NCBI GenBank assembly: GCA_018292915.2
Contig: JACVVK020000092.1
Span: 939,501 to 1,003,500 of the forward strand
Direction of reading: 5' to 3'
Length of the DNA stretch: 64,000 nt
Source: Batillaria attramentaria
Lineage: Eukaryota; Mollusca; Gastropoda; Batillariidae
A program made the translations under genes and the position numbers. Positions 46,686 through 57,373 of the stretch are shown in pieces. The notes below the pieces were generated by a model. It had not been told where the DNA came from and made no database searches. It saw nothing but the letters and a program-made list of their open reading frames with translations. Position 1 is the stretch's first letter; the number at the start of each line of letters is the position of its first letter.

Positions 46686-46746
<61 letters not shown>

Positions 46747-46858
46747 ATGAGGGTTTACCGTCCTTTTGGGTGATAACAAAGACGGGGCAACGAGAAAAAG
46801 GCCAGCACAAACATTTGGCCCTAGCCGGGAATCGAACTCACGACCCGATCATTGAAAT
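46686..46858 (-). repeat. Poly-G tract on SINE family A copy
   Basis: An uninterrupted run of about 59 G (46687-46745) abuts the tail side of a minus-strand SINE (core GGTGATAACAAAGACGGGGC, B-box side GGGAATCGAACTCACGAC). The run replaces the usual CACCC tail, and the core has a small deletion. Confidence 0.85.
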
Positions 46859-47530
46859 TTTCATAAAGGATCTTCGATATATGATAGGGCTGCCCCAGTT
46901 CCGTCGCTCCAATGTTTCTATTCATACCTTGCGTCATTATTTACGTCACTAAAAGTATGACGTAGGAAGTTTGCTGCATTGAGTTGCTATAGATATTGAT
47001 AGCATCAGTCAAACGGTTAAAACAAAAAGCACAGTCAAACAAACTTTTCCCATGAAGTGCACAATCTCACGACAATATGTAATAAGGCGTCTCATTGTAA
47101 ATACGGAACTCAGTAACTCAGCTGTAAGCATTCTCGTGTTCAGGCAGAAAATATTGGGTCTTCATTCAAGGTTGGAGTACAACATAGTCCCTCCCCCCCC
47201 CCCCCACCCCATCCAGGCCCACAACACCCACAAGGGTAGTTCCTGCAAACAAGAATTGTGAGGAAATATCTGCGAAGCTGAGTCACTGTTTTGGCATTGT
47301 ATGTCTGCTGACTCGAAAGTTTCGTATCAATATCACGAACAGGAAGTTTTTCTTGCGTGCAGAGGGAAGAACATAATTATGAGGAGCCCTAAAGTGGTTA
47401 AACTGGTTGTTTTCACCTCACGTCACTTTCTGACGGCTCTAATTTTTGTGGTACAATTCCAGAGCACACTTGTCACGTTTCTCATTCATACAACACGTGT
47501 TTGTGATATCGACTCTCGAATTAATTTTTG
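46859..47530. other. Intergenic, no gene
   Basis: Unique sequence with a C run at about 47192-47204. No gene recognised. Confidence 0.4.
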
Positions 47531-47566
47531 GTTTTGTTTGTATGTTTGTCAGGGGGGGGGGGGGGG

Positions 47567-47732
47567 GAGGGAGCCGTGATAGTCAAGCGATAGAGAGTCA
47601 CAAGTTGGACTTTCCATGCTTGAGTCGTGAGTTCGAATCCTGACTGGGAGTACGAACTTTGTACTGACTTTTTCCTCATTGCCCCGTCGAAATGATGGGG
47701 AAAAAAAACGTTAAACCCCAACGACCCCATCA
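47567..47732 (+). repeat. SINE family A, diverged
   Basis: A plus-strand copy: GTCGTGAGTTCGAATCCTGA, worn ATTTGTGCTGG block, CATTGCCCCGTC and AAAAACGTTAAAC. A G run precedes it (47551-47567). Confidence 0.75.
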
Positions 47733-47745
47733 CCCCCCCCCCCCC

Positions 47746-47803
<58 letters not shown>

Positions 47804-47900
47804 CACACACTCCCCCCCCCCCACCACCACCCTTTGTGTATATGTTTGTTTGTTTGTTGGTACATATACACACCAACACACAGACACACACGCGTGCGCG
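47733..47900. repeat. C run, (AC)n, (TA)n compound
   Basis: C run (47734-47746), (AC)n (47749-47787), short (TA)n (47788-47803), C run and CCA repeats, then AC-rich sequence. It follows the SINE tail directly. Confidence 0.85.
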
Positions 47901-47960
47901 CACAGTTTGATGCTGTATGATTGCTTGATGGCTCGGCTGGTTGACTGGTTGGTTGGCTGA

Positions 47961-48236
47961 GCCCGCATATAAAAGTCCGGGTTAGGGAGTTTAGCCCTGG
48001 GTTACGGTCTAACCTCGAACTAAACTAGCTCTAGGGTTAAATGTTCTGTTGTTTTTAAACCAGGAAGCGGGTCCATTTTAGCAAGGTGCCTAGCTATGCC
48101 GTTATAGAAGGATTTTAGTCTTTCTTTCTTCGCTTTCCCCTTTTTATTAAATTTTGTTTTGGGGTTTCTTTTGTCCTAGTCCTGGTTAGGCCAGTAGCCG
48201 TGGGTTAAATTAACCTCGAGTTTTACATACGGGCCC
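47961..48236. mobile_element. MITE-like element M3, copy 2
   Basis: Same ends as 29758-30048 (GCCCGCATATAAAAGTCCGG left; CTCGAGTTTTACATACGGGC right) and the same body order. Shorter by about 15 bp because of small internal deletions. Orientation is the same. Confidence 0.8.
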
Positions 48237-48564
48237 AGGCTGTTAAGAAAGTCGAGGTACCATGCGGCACATTGAACAAGGCAGTAAGGAAACTGACTCA
48301 AACATACAAAACGTTCGTTCAAACTGGCGATTCATTTCCTCCTGCTACAAGATGACAAGTAAGGGACAGAACTCTCATAGTCAGACCTGGCAGTTTGAGC
48401 GAAACATTGATACGGTAGTATTTTAGGCGGAATGACAGCGGTTTTGAGAAAGGGTATAATGCACATCATTAATTTTTTTAATAGCAAAAGTACTCAATTA
48501 AGAAAAGGAAAACTCCTGACAAGCAGATGTTATAAGCATACTGTAAAGGAATGAGTATTCATTT

Positions 48565-48569
<5 letters not shown>
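48237..48569. other. Intergenic, no gene
   Basis: Unique AT-rich sequence. Confidence 0.4.
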
Positions 48570-48603
<34 letters not shown>

Positions 48604-48710
48604 CGGCTGGGGCCAAATATTTGTGCTGGCCTTTTTTCTCGTTGCCCCGTCTTTGATATCACCCTTAAGTGGTGGAAAAGGACGTTAAACTCCCAAACAC
48701 CCACCCACCC

Positions 48711-48754
<44 letters not shown>
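48570..48754 (+). repeat. (CT)n - SINE A - (CT)n sandwich
   Basis: (CT)n (48570-48600), then SINE family A from the end of its head (GCCGGCTGGGGCCAAATATT) through core and tail (48601-48714), then (TC)n to 48754. The A- and B-boxes are gone. Confidence 0.88.
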
Positions 48755-48757
<3 letters not shown>

Positions 48758-48832
48758 AGCAGACTAATCTTAGAATTGGCGCCTTTTAAACCTAAAACCT
48801 TTCTCGGCACACTGAAGGAGCCCGCGTGCGCG

Positions 48833-48864
48833 CACCCCCCCCCCTCCCCCCACACACGCACGCA

Positions 48865-48909
<45 letters not shown>

Positions 48910-48950
48910 TCACTCGCACGCACGCACACACGCACGCACGCACGCACCCC
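48833..48950. repeat. C run and (AC)n/(ACGC) tract
   Basis: C-rich start then (AC)n (about 48870-48908) and ACGC units. Confidence 0.9.
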
Positions 48951-49570
48951 GCAGTAATCATATTAGTAACATGTTACTGAAAAATAGAGCGTCAGAGCAT
49001 ACTGGCCAAACTGTTGAAAACATCATATTGAAGGAGCGGTCTTTAGAGGTCGTGAAAGTAAGTTCCACAGGGTTATCCCGAAATGTTTTATATAGAGCTC
49101 TTGCGTCATCAAAACGCGCATGGAGGGGGGGGGGGGCAGTGGGGGAGACAGACAGACAGAGAGAGAGAGAGAGAGAAATATCTCTAGTTTTGTGACAACC
49201 ACACACCACTACCACCACCTGCGTGAAAACTTCTCATAAAACTCCCTCCATATCATTTTGCCCAATCCTAATCTTGGCTTTCACTTCCGACTTACGACCC
49301 TCTCCACGCGGCCGCCGTCCCACCGCGCGCGCCATCTTAGTCGATCCCGCGGGGCCGCGACTTTCAAGTAAAGAGACCTCTCGCACGAGACATGTATCGG
49401 GCTTCCAACCCTCCGGATTCCTACTTCGGAAATTAACATCGCTTCGCGTTGACGCGAGAGCCAAGTAATAGAGTCATCATCCCGCATTATGCCACCCACA
49501 AAAGAGAGCCGCATCGCGTTACCAGCCCCGTGAAAAAAAAAAAAAAAAAATCTCAACGGAAGTATCCTTT

Positions 49571-50433
49571 CACACGGGGTGTGCAGTCAAAACGGGAGCG
49601 ATTGTTTCCGGTGCTACCCCGCTTCGGAAGTTTGGACGATGACCGCTCTCACTCAAAGTCACATATTTGAAATAATGTACGTTCACACGTCTTCGTGTCT
49701 TAGCAACGCGTTAGTCAGAGTCGTCTTGTTGTTAAACGTCCCCCTTTCTCAGTTTCTGATAGACCGAAATCCGTTGGAAACACTCGGTGCTACTCAAATT
49801 TGAAAATGGAAACACTCGCTCCTAAATGTTTGGAAAGACTTTGTCGTGGCGGTGCTCACGTGGGTGGAACAACGTGAACGGGCCTTTATCCGCGGCTATA
49901 CCGCTCTAAATCATTGCACTGTCAACCAGCACGTTTCCACGGCATAGAACCGCGTTCTTCCAAATTCAAAACGCCATAGCTTAGGATTTTCAGTTGTTGG
50001 TTAGAACGATTAAAAGGGGCAATTTATCACCCTGAAACCAACTTGTACTAATACGTCACTACAATCTAAAGATGTGTATATATGCTCATGTTTTAAAATA
50101 ACGACGTTGTCTATTTTGTGTTACATAAAACAGAAATTTCTCTTCTGCATTACAGGCTGACAGTGTGTAAGATAATAAATAAAAGCATTCAGCTTAAGAT
50201 TTGCCCTCTGTCTCTCTCTGTCTCTCTCTCTCTCTCTATGAGAGCAATCGTTGTCGAAACTAAGTCTTGTTCAAGCGGCATTGCAACGGGGGAAAAAGGC
50301 GTCCATGTTGATTACCCCCCCCCCCACCCCGCACCCTCCCAGCCCCCTACCCCCCCCCCCCCTCAAGCGTGGTGCTAGTTTTAAAGCGGAACAGCACCGG
50401 AAACACTCGCGCCCGTTTTTTCTACACCCCGTG
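49571..50433 (-). mobile_element. MITE-like element M1, long copy
   Basis: Ends: left CACACGGGGTGTGCAGTCAA..GTTTCCGGTGCTAC; right, reverse-complemented, CACGGGGTGTAG..GTTTCCGGTGCT. It is 863 bp. The 49571-49870 part matches the short copy at 11314 in reverse. The remaining 500-bp interior (with (TC)n near 50210-50237 and C runs) has no recognisable transposase. Confidence 0.7.
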
Positions 50434-50997
50434 CCTCGGACGACAATGAAACCTCGCGCAACAGAGCCCTTGTGGAAGAGATGAGGGGAAGGACACAGTG
50501 GCGGGAGATGGGGAGTCGCAGGACGACGTCTTCCAGGGAGTCGGATGAGGGTAACCTCCTGTGGCTAAACTCCTTAGAAGCTGCCGTGTCGGGTTACAAG
50601 CAGATTAACGCGCGGCGTGTCCGCTGGATGGGCGAGAAGAGAGTTTTTGCCGCTAATCCGCTCCTGCTTCCATCAAGGGACGGCTCGGCTGATCGGAACT
50701 CACGGCCTCCTGTCATATCACGCTCCGTGCTCTGGCGGAGAGACAAGGTCCCAAAAGTCGGATGCGAGTTGGGTGTTGGGTTGAAGAAACGTGAACTAGG
50801 CTACGGGCGCGTTTCAGCTGCACAGTAAGTCCAGTAAGTCATTTTAGGAGAAAAGGGGTGACGTGATGGTCTTTTACCTCAAATGACGTCAATGGACTTG
50901 CTTACAATGGATCTCAAGTCGAAAGACATTGACGTAATGGTCGTTTTCTTCAAATGACGTCAGTGGACTTACTGTGGTTTGTCAGTACCCGGTAGTT
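50434..50997. other. CpG-containing unique DNA
   Basis: A 118-codon plus-strand frame (50472-50828) has ordinary composition but no recognisable domain. Followed by two similar blocks (AAATGACGTCAATGGACTTG and AAATGACGTCAGTGGACTTA, about 50879 and 50953), each with a TGACGTCA-like CRE core. Confidence 0.35.
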
Positions 50998-51150
50998 TGG
51001 TTTGATGGTTGGCTTTTTGATCGGTTAGGGATTTAACGCCCTTTTCCACCAGGTGAGGGCGATAACAAAGACATGGCAACGAGGAAAAACCCAGCGCAAC
51101 TTTTGGCTCCCAGCCGGCCGTGATTTCAGCTCGCGACTAGAGTATTGAAA
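50998..51150 (-). repeat. SINE family A, old copy
   Basis: Diverged minus-strand copy: GGGATTTAACGCCCTTTTCC, GGGCGATAACAAAGACATGG and a damaged B-box side. Confidence 0.65.
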
Positions 51151-51319
51151 CTACAAGAGACGCGGGAAACGTGGGGCCGAGTCAAAGAGACAACTATGGC
51201 TTTTAGTCAGATACGTTAAAGAACCGGTAGCAATGTGAAAAAAGATGGCAAGTCAAAGTGTCCTTCGTGAATGGTTGGTTGGTTGTGTAGGGTTTTGTTT
51301 TGTTTTGTTTTTTTTCCTC

Positions 51320-51500
51320 GTTGTCTAGTTTTCGCGGGTAGCCTTATGTGATGAAATGGACGTTAAAATACCAGCTAACCAATCGACAAACCAGTTAGGC
51401 AGCCAGTTAACATATGAACGAACCAACCAACCAACCAATGAACTATTCAATGAACCAATCAACCAGCCAGCCAACCAACCAAGCAACCCACCATCCGAAC
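51320..51500. repeat. Possible SINE A remnant and (AACC)n
   Basis: TTTTTCCTCGTTG..TATGTGATGAAATGGACGTT resembles a SINE A 3' end. An AACC-rich low-complexity stretch follows to about 51490. Confidence 0.4.
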
Positions 51501-51670
51501 CAGACAGGAAACTACCCACGCCTACCAGATCATCCCTTTTTCTCCTTACCCTACCAGTCCCCAAGCCCTGTCATGATGATGATATTGTCTCGCCTCACAA
51601 TTCCCATCTCGCCCTCGGCTCAACTCTCGGCATCACACTCACACTCGCACTACACTTCTTCCCGTGTCAA

Positions 51671-51700
51671 TGCTGCTGCTGCTGCTGCTGCTGCTGCTGA
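51671..51700. repeat. (CTG)n trinucleotide run
   Basis: About nine CTG units in non-coding DNA. Confidence 0.85.
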
Positions 51701-52188
51701 AATAGAGAGACACTGGTGGTTTTAAGAGCGGCACCAGTCACTTTCGTTAAATTTGTATGAAGGCTGAGTTTCAGCTTGCATACACACCGGTCCCAGGTGT
51801 GCGTAGACGCGTGTCAGGTGATACGTTTCGATAATTTACCACAAAAAAAGCTGGTGTGAAGAACTTGAGTGGATGGAATGAAAAGAAGTCCGTCCATGAA
51901 AAAAAAAAGTCTTAGAAACGTGTATAATATCTGTTGCAGAGATCGCGAAAAGCCACTGCATTTCGATGGAAATTTCTAGACCATCCCTGAACATGCTGGT
52001 GCAGTAACGTCAGTAGATTACGTCACCTTGGAAAGATTTCGAACTTGGCAGTAAGTTGAGAAATGTTCTATATCTGGCCTGTTCAGTATATAAGCAGCCC
52101 TGCACAGCGTTCTGGGTTCTTCTTCTTTCATGAGTTTGTTCTCTTCTGTTAATAAAGTATTGGAGTTGTATTCTGTTGTATCCCGTGT
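51701..52188. other. Intergenic, no gene
   Basis: Unique sequence with no recognisable gene. Confidence 0.4.
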
Positions 52189-52203
52189 CTTCTCTGCCAG
52201 TGC

Positions 52204-52383
52204 GGGTGGGTGGGTGGGTGGGTGTTTGGGGGTTTAACGCCTTTTTCCGCCACATACGGGTGATATCAAAGACGGGGCAACGATGTAAAAAGGCCAGCAC
52301 AAATATTTGGCCCCAGCCGGGATACGAACTCACGACCAGAGCATTAGAAGTCCAACGCTCTACCATTCGGCCACCTGGGTCTC
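52204..52383 (-). repeat. SINE family A, full length, perfect TSD
   Basis: A minus-strand copy flanked by CTTCTCTGCCAGTGC at 52189-52203 and 52384-52398, a perfect 15-bp target-site duplication. Its (GGGT)n tail has expanded to five units. Among the youngest copies in the window. Confidence 0.95.
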
Positions 52384-52529
52384 CTTCTCTGCCAGTGCAC
52401 GTAGAGAGCGACATAGCAGGAGTAAAATATAGCAGGCATACGCCAAGGCTGGGGAATACTTTTCATGAAAAGCGCTCAATCCGTACATCAAAATCAATAT
52501 AGCATCTAAAACCGTTCTGGTGACTCGGG

Positions 52530-52710
52530 GGGAGCCGGGGTGGCCGAATGGTAGAGCGTTGGACTTCCAATGCTCGGGTCGTGAGTTCGTATCCCGGCTG
52601 GGGCCAAATATTTGTGCTGGCTTTTTCATCGTTGCCCCGTCTTTGATATCAACCTATGTTGTGGAAAAGGACGTTAAACCCCGAACACCTCCCCCCCCCC
52701 CCCACCTCCC
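52530..52710 (+). repeat. SINE family A, full length, perfect TSD
   Basis: Plus-strand copy flanked by GGTGACTCGGG at 52519-52529 and 52711-52721 (perfect 11 bp). Best-preserved head: GGGGTGGCCGAATGGTAGAG and GTCGTGAGTTCGTATCCCGG. The tail has become a C run. Its target is next to repeat R1. Confidence 0.95.
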
Positions 52711-52734
52711 GGTGACTCGGGTTGGCGTATGTTG

Positions 52735-53215
52735 TTTACGTACGTAGAAGAGTACCGCGTACTGAGCAGACGACATTATTTGGTTGCGGGCTGAACACCA
52801 GCTAGACGGCGCTGATTGGTGGCTTTTTCCTTCAATTTTGTCGAGTCCCGGTCTGTTCAGGAACGGAACGTAGGTTCAAAGAAAGTCGTATTTCTCTAAT
52901 ATACCATACCATACCATACCATACCATACCATACCATAATATCAGAAGTCATAAAATCTCATGAAAACGGTTTCGATGGCCAAATGAAGCTTCTTTCCAT
53001 CTGGCAAATTATCTTAAAGATTCTAAAACGCCAGGTTTTTTTTTTTTTCTTCTTCTTCTTCTTTTTAAATCTCAGTGGCGTTATGAACATAGAGGCTTTA
53101 AGCGAGGGAAACGCATATCACGGTATCACAGTCGCTGCGCCTGCTGTGTCTACTAACTACAAACTGAAGGGCCTCACACAATCTTTCGCCAAGCTAGTAG
53201 ACGCTTACCGTAGAC
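52735..53215 (-). repeat. Interspersed repeat R1, minus copy
   Basis: Reverse-complement match to 9840-10230. An (ATACC)n run (about 52900-52938) has grown beside the AGAGAAATACGACTTTC landmark, and a poly-T/TTC run interrupts the GCCACTGAGAT region. Confidence 0.75.
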
Positions 53216-53731
53216 ACAACAAAACCGCGTAATTAAAGTAGTTTCGCGTATTATCATCAACTTTGGTGATAAAAGTAAGATGTACACTGCCCGAACTGAT
53301 CAGCGTGATTTCATTTCCAGCACCGCACACCCAAGATTGCAAAGGAGCAGAACAGTACATTTTGTACTCTATGAACTCCTGACGTAGCTGGGGTGGCTGT
53401 GTGGGGATGACAAGGGGGCGGGGGGAGGGGGTTCGGGTACGGCGCAATACCATCAATTACATTTTATTTATTTCCATCGTCGCTAAACCAACTTGTGTTT
53501 TGGAACAGTTTCTCTCGCGAGAGCCGAGCCTGTACACTCGAAATACTCCATCTTGATGATCAGTATACTCTTAACGCGATACAATGTTGTGCGAGCGATA
53601 GAATATTTAAATTCTACCACTGTTGTTACACCGCTAGAGCGCTCAGTGTTCGCCGCGTCATCGAGTACGCGTGTGTTGGCTTAGTGCAAACATTATATAC
53701 GTTGTCATTCAAGTTGTCCAGGTGTCTAAGT
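53216..53731. other. Intergenic, no gene
   Basis: Unique sequence. No gene recognised. Confidence 0.4.
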
Positions 53732-53838
53732 GGTGTGGAGGGTGTGGAGGGGGGGGGGGGTGTTTGGGGGTTTAACGTCCTTTTCCACCACATAGGGTGA
53801 TATCAAAGACGGGGCAACGATGAAAAAGCCAGCCGGCG
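53732..53838 (-). repeat. SINE family A, head missing
   Basis: Tail and core present (GGGGGTTTAACGTCCTTTTC, GGGTGATATCAAAGACGGGG, ACGATGAAAAAGCCAG). It ends abruptly before the B box. A G run (53749-53760) marks the tail. Confidence 0.85.
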
Positions 53839-54770
53839 CCCTTAAGTGTTGTGGAGTACAGAGTACATCTTAGAGCATCCAAATGGAAACATTAGCCCCT
53901 TTAAAGTAGCAGCACACAAACAGTGATGCCATGAGATGAGCTCCTTAACTATGATAAGTTTGTGAGAAATAGCAACCTGTGTTCTGGAACCGAAACAAAA
54001 ACCCCTCTAAACTGCATAATAACCAGAGTCCAACAGAAACTGCGACAAGAGTCCCAAACCACATGGACCTCCATAGCATCATCTTACTATTATCCTCATC
54101 TCCATCATCATGCATAATAAAAATTGTCCCAGCTTCCGAGTCCTCCGTGGGTTCCACCCATGACCTGGGAGGAACACCACTGGAGCTGGCAAAGAGTTGG
54201 GGCTGAAAAAAAAAAAAACTGTGACAAGAGGCACGTGACTAAAACCCACTTTCGGATGACGCAGACTGATTGTTCTTTCTCCACAGAGAAAACTTCCTGT
54301 TTTTGAAAGTTCGCGAATCAGGTGATACACTATATGTACCACTAACACCCGGCTGTACACACTTTTATCGCACAGTCATTGCACGAATTGCCATTATCTC
54401 GCTTGCACAGACTTTCATCAACACAGCCTGCCAAAAGCAGTTGCCGCTTACATATGTGAGGTTGTTCACAGGCGCCAGTCAAGATGGCGGGGAGTTTGTA
54501 CTGGGTGCAGCTTTTAACAACGATTACACTTGCATAAAGCCACAAGCTTGAAATACGACTATGCAGACGTCTTTGCCTTATAGTAACGCCTTCTTGTTGA
54601 TAAATAAACAAAATAAAACGGACCTGTCTTCTAGATTAACTCACTCTATGCTAAGGTCCCCATTTGTGGTCTTCACGTTTACAACGCTTGGCTGCTGAGG
54701 TTCCACATAGGGGATCGCCAATCTTATTCTCAGCCATGACATCAGAAACTACGAAACCAAATACAGACCT
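53839..54770. other. Intergenic, no gene
   Basis: Unique sequence; several short frames but none recognisable. Confidence 0.4.
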
Positions 54771-55294
54771 GTTGCCTAAGGCGAGAACTAGCGAGATCTT
54801 GCAAGAATACGCGAGTGTGCGCGTTGCGTACCATTTCTTGCTCGCTAGTCTTAGCGAGAAGACGCGAGCACCCCGAATCGTGGATTGCGCGCTAGTTTCA
54901 AGATGGCCGAACGTCAATTCGTGATTCTCGGATTGTTATTTAGGACTTTTTTTTGCCATTCATTTGTTGATAACAATACAAATACAACCAAGGTTAGATT
55001 GATAGCCATTAATGGCTCCTGTATCTTCCCCTGCATTGTGGTGCTATTACTATTAAGGTCCAGATCTAGAAATAATTTACATAATTACATTTTTTTTTTT
55101 AATTTTAAAGTGGAGAGGGGAGACATCGTCCTCTTCGCTGAGCTCCAGTAGTAATATTTTCTTCAGCAGCTCTCGTCTCTCGCACGTGAAAGCCATTTTG
55201 AATTTCTCGCTTGCCAATTGGCCGTTGCATAGTCGCTCTCGCCAGTCTCGTCTCACTCGCGGGTCAGACTCGCCGAGCGAGAATGTTAGGCAAC
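54771..55294. mobile_element. Possible foldback/MITE element M5
   Basis: GTTGCCTAAGGCGAGAAC at the left and a right end that reverse-complements to GTTGCCTAACATTCTCGC. Only about 9 bp are exact, then GCGAG/CTCGC motifs recur at both ends. It is 524 bp with no coding capacity. Weak on its own. Confidence 0.4.
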
Positions 55295-56758
55295 ACGCCC
55301 CTGGCATAACAGTTTATTTGTGGTGTAAGGGATGCAGTTTCTGTTTGTATGCTGTTGTAATAGTCGTTACTAGAGCACAGTTTTGAAGCTCACTGGCTCC
55401 GCTGTCTCTTGCACTATGGCGTGGCGTCGTCTGCTCCACGTGGTGCTGGCAGGAGGTAAAACAGATAAGACCAGCAAATATTCGCACTAGGAACTGCCTT
55501 TGTTTAGTGACGTCACAATGTTTCACGCTTGTATCTCTGTATTACAATTTGTTATGATTTGTTTCCCCAACGTGGCCAAACTGCAGCACACAGGTTGCGT
55601 CATGGATTTAAAAAAAAAAGAAAAAAAAAGGAATGGCCCCATCCCATAAAGTTGTTTCTCCAGCCGCATAGTGTGCACGTAAGGTGTCTGTGACGCAGAT
55701 TTCGTTACGTCACTGTCTGCGTGAAAGTATGGATTGTCTGGAGAAACGTCACAGTCTTGTTTTTTATCGCTCAGTAAAACTTGCTGCTGAGAGCAGTGAA
55801 ATCTGCCCCATCTATAGAGAAACAACTTAAAAATGAAAACTCTCAGCACAGAGAGAATGAAGTCCCCTGTTGCCAAGATCTCTGTAAGCGTGCAAACACC
55901 ACTAAATTAACGTAAATAGAAATAAACATTCTGCTCAGGCTAAGCAGTTTGAGCGCACCCTCTATAAATATGTACAGAGGACTCTCACACATTACTGGCA
56001 CGCAGTCGTCCGCTCATGGTTGGCCACCATATATGAGTTTCTCGTCTTCAGCAGTTCAGGATTTCAATGAGCAGTAGCCTCTTTCCCTTGTCGATGTCAC
56101 TGTGACGTTTGCACACGAGTCCGGACGAGCTGACATCCCCTACACAAGGAAATCTCCGCTTTTGGTGAAAACAAATCAACAAAACTAAGAACAATGCATA
56201 TTGCACGATATTTGTCTACCTTATGCAAAGCAATTAAGGGATCTATCGTCAACTCATCAGTTTTGTTGTGGTTGTTGCGGCACGGTATCATCTGCTTACA
56301 CGAGAGCATGAAAAAATGACATCAAGTTCATCAATGGGAACTGAATTAGAAGAGAATTACTGAGATAAAAAAAAATTAAAAAAACCACTCGTATTTTACT
56401 GCATTTGTGCGCGGTGCTTGCACCTGTGGTTCGGTCGGCCCGGTGAGATCTTGTCTGCAGGGCGGGGAAACTAATTATGATACAGTTGCCGGTAAGTACC
56501 TCCATGGTGTCTTAAAACCCTTCGTCATCCGAGGTCAGTATAAATCAGCTTGGTGGTTCACTGTAGTTGACTAATCCCCTCGTGTTCTCAACGCTGTTTC
56601 AGAAAGACTAGAGAGTTGTAAGGAAGCACAGAAGCAGCATACAGATACCGGCTCGACGTGTTGCTCATTGTAGAAGACTAGAGACTGACTGTGCAGTGGA
56701 TGGTACAGTATATTTTTTTTGGCAGATCAGCTAATAAGGTAAGTTTACCTAGCGCGAG
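55295..56758. other. Intergenic, no gene
   Basis: Unique AT-rich sequence with A runs near 55608-55630 and 56370-56383. No gene recognised. Confidence 0.4.
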
Positions 56759-56827
56759 CGCGCTCGCGCGCGCACGCACGCACGCACACACACACACACA
56801 CACAAGCAAGCAAGCAAGCGCGCACGC

Positions 56828-56863
<36 letters not shown>

Positions 56864-56868
56864 GCAAG

Positions 56869-56923
<55 letters not shown>

Positions 56924-56947
56924 GCAAGCAAGCGCACACACACACAC

Positions 56948-56990
<43 letters not shown>
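56759..56990. repeat. Alternating (AC)n/(ACGC)n/(AAGC)n array
   Basis: About 230 bp made of AC runs separated by CAAGCAAG and GCGC blocks, repeated three to four times. It reads as long cysteine/valine or histidine/threonine frames that are not genes. Confidence 0.92.
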
Positions 56991-56993
<3 letters not shown>

Positions 56994-57147
56994 TGGCTCA
57001 CTGATTGAATGACTGATTTCATTTGAGATCTTAATATCCTTTCGCAACGCGATTTCACTGAAACAAAAAGGTTTAAACACACAAGTAAAAAAAAACAAAA
57101 AAAAAAACAAACAAAACAACCCACGAAAATAGTTTTCCTTCCTCAAA

Positions 57148-57286
57148 TGAGGGTGGGTGGGTGTTTGGGAGTTTAATGTCCTCCTCCACCACGTATAGGT
57201 TATATCAAAGACGGGGCAACGAGAAAAAGGCCTGCACAAAAGTTGGCCCCGGCCGGGATTCGAACTCACGACACGAGTATTGAAAG
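57148..57286 (-). repeat. SINE family A, truncated head
   Basis: Minus-strand copy: (GGGT) tail, GGGAGTTTAATGTCC, core with GTTATATCAAAGACGGGGCA, B-box side GCCGGGATTCGAACTCACGA. Confidence 0.85.
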
Positions 57287-57373
57287 GCACGACAAAGGAA
57301 CAAAAGAAAGCTGTTCCTAATGTCTTTGTGGGTGTCCATGAATTGATACAGCGTGGCCCATTTAGTCATACAG

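Noticed and set aside
50472..50828. 118-codon frame next to element M1
   Set aside because: Not recognisable as a protein; lies in CpG-rich unique DNA without other gene signals.
52531..52605. tRNA genes at the many GTTCGAATCCC-like sites
   Set aside because: All sit in SINE heads followed by the same core and tail, several with target-site duplications. No intact cloverleaf was evident.
56678..57290. Long Cys/Val-rich frames on the minus strand
   Set aside because: Direct translation of the alternating AC/ACGC/AAGC array and a neighbouring SINE.
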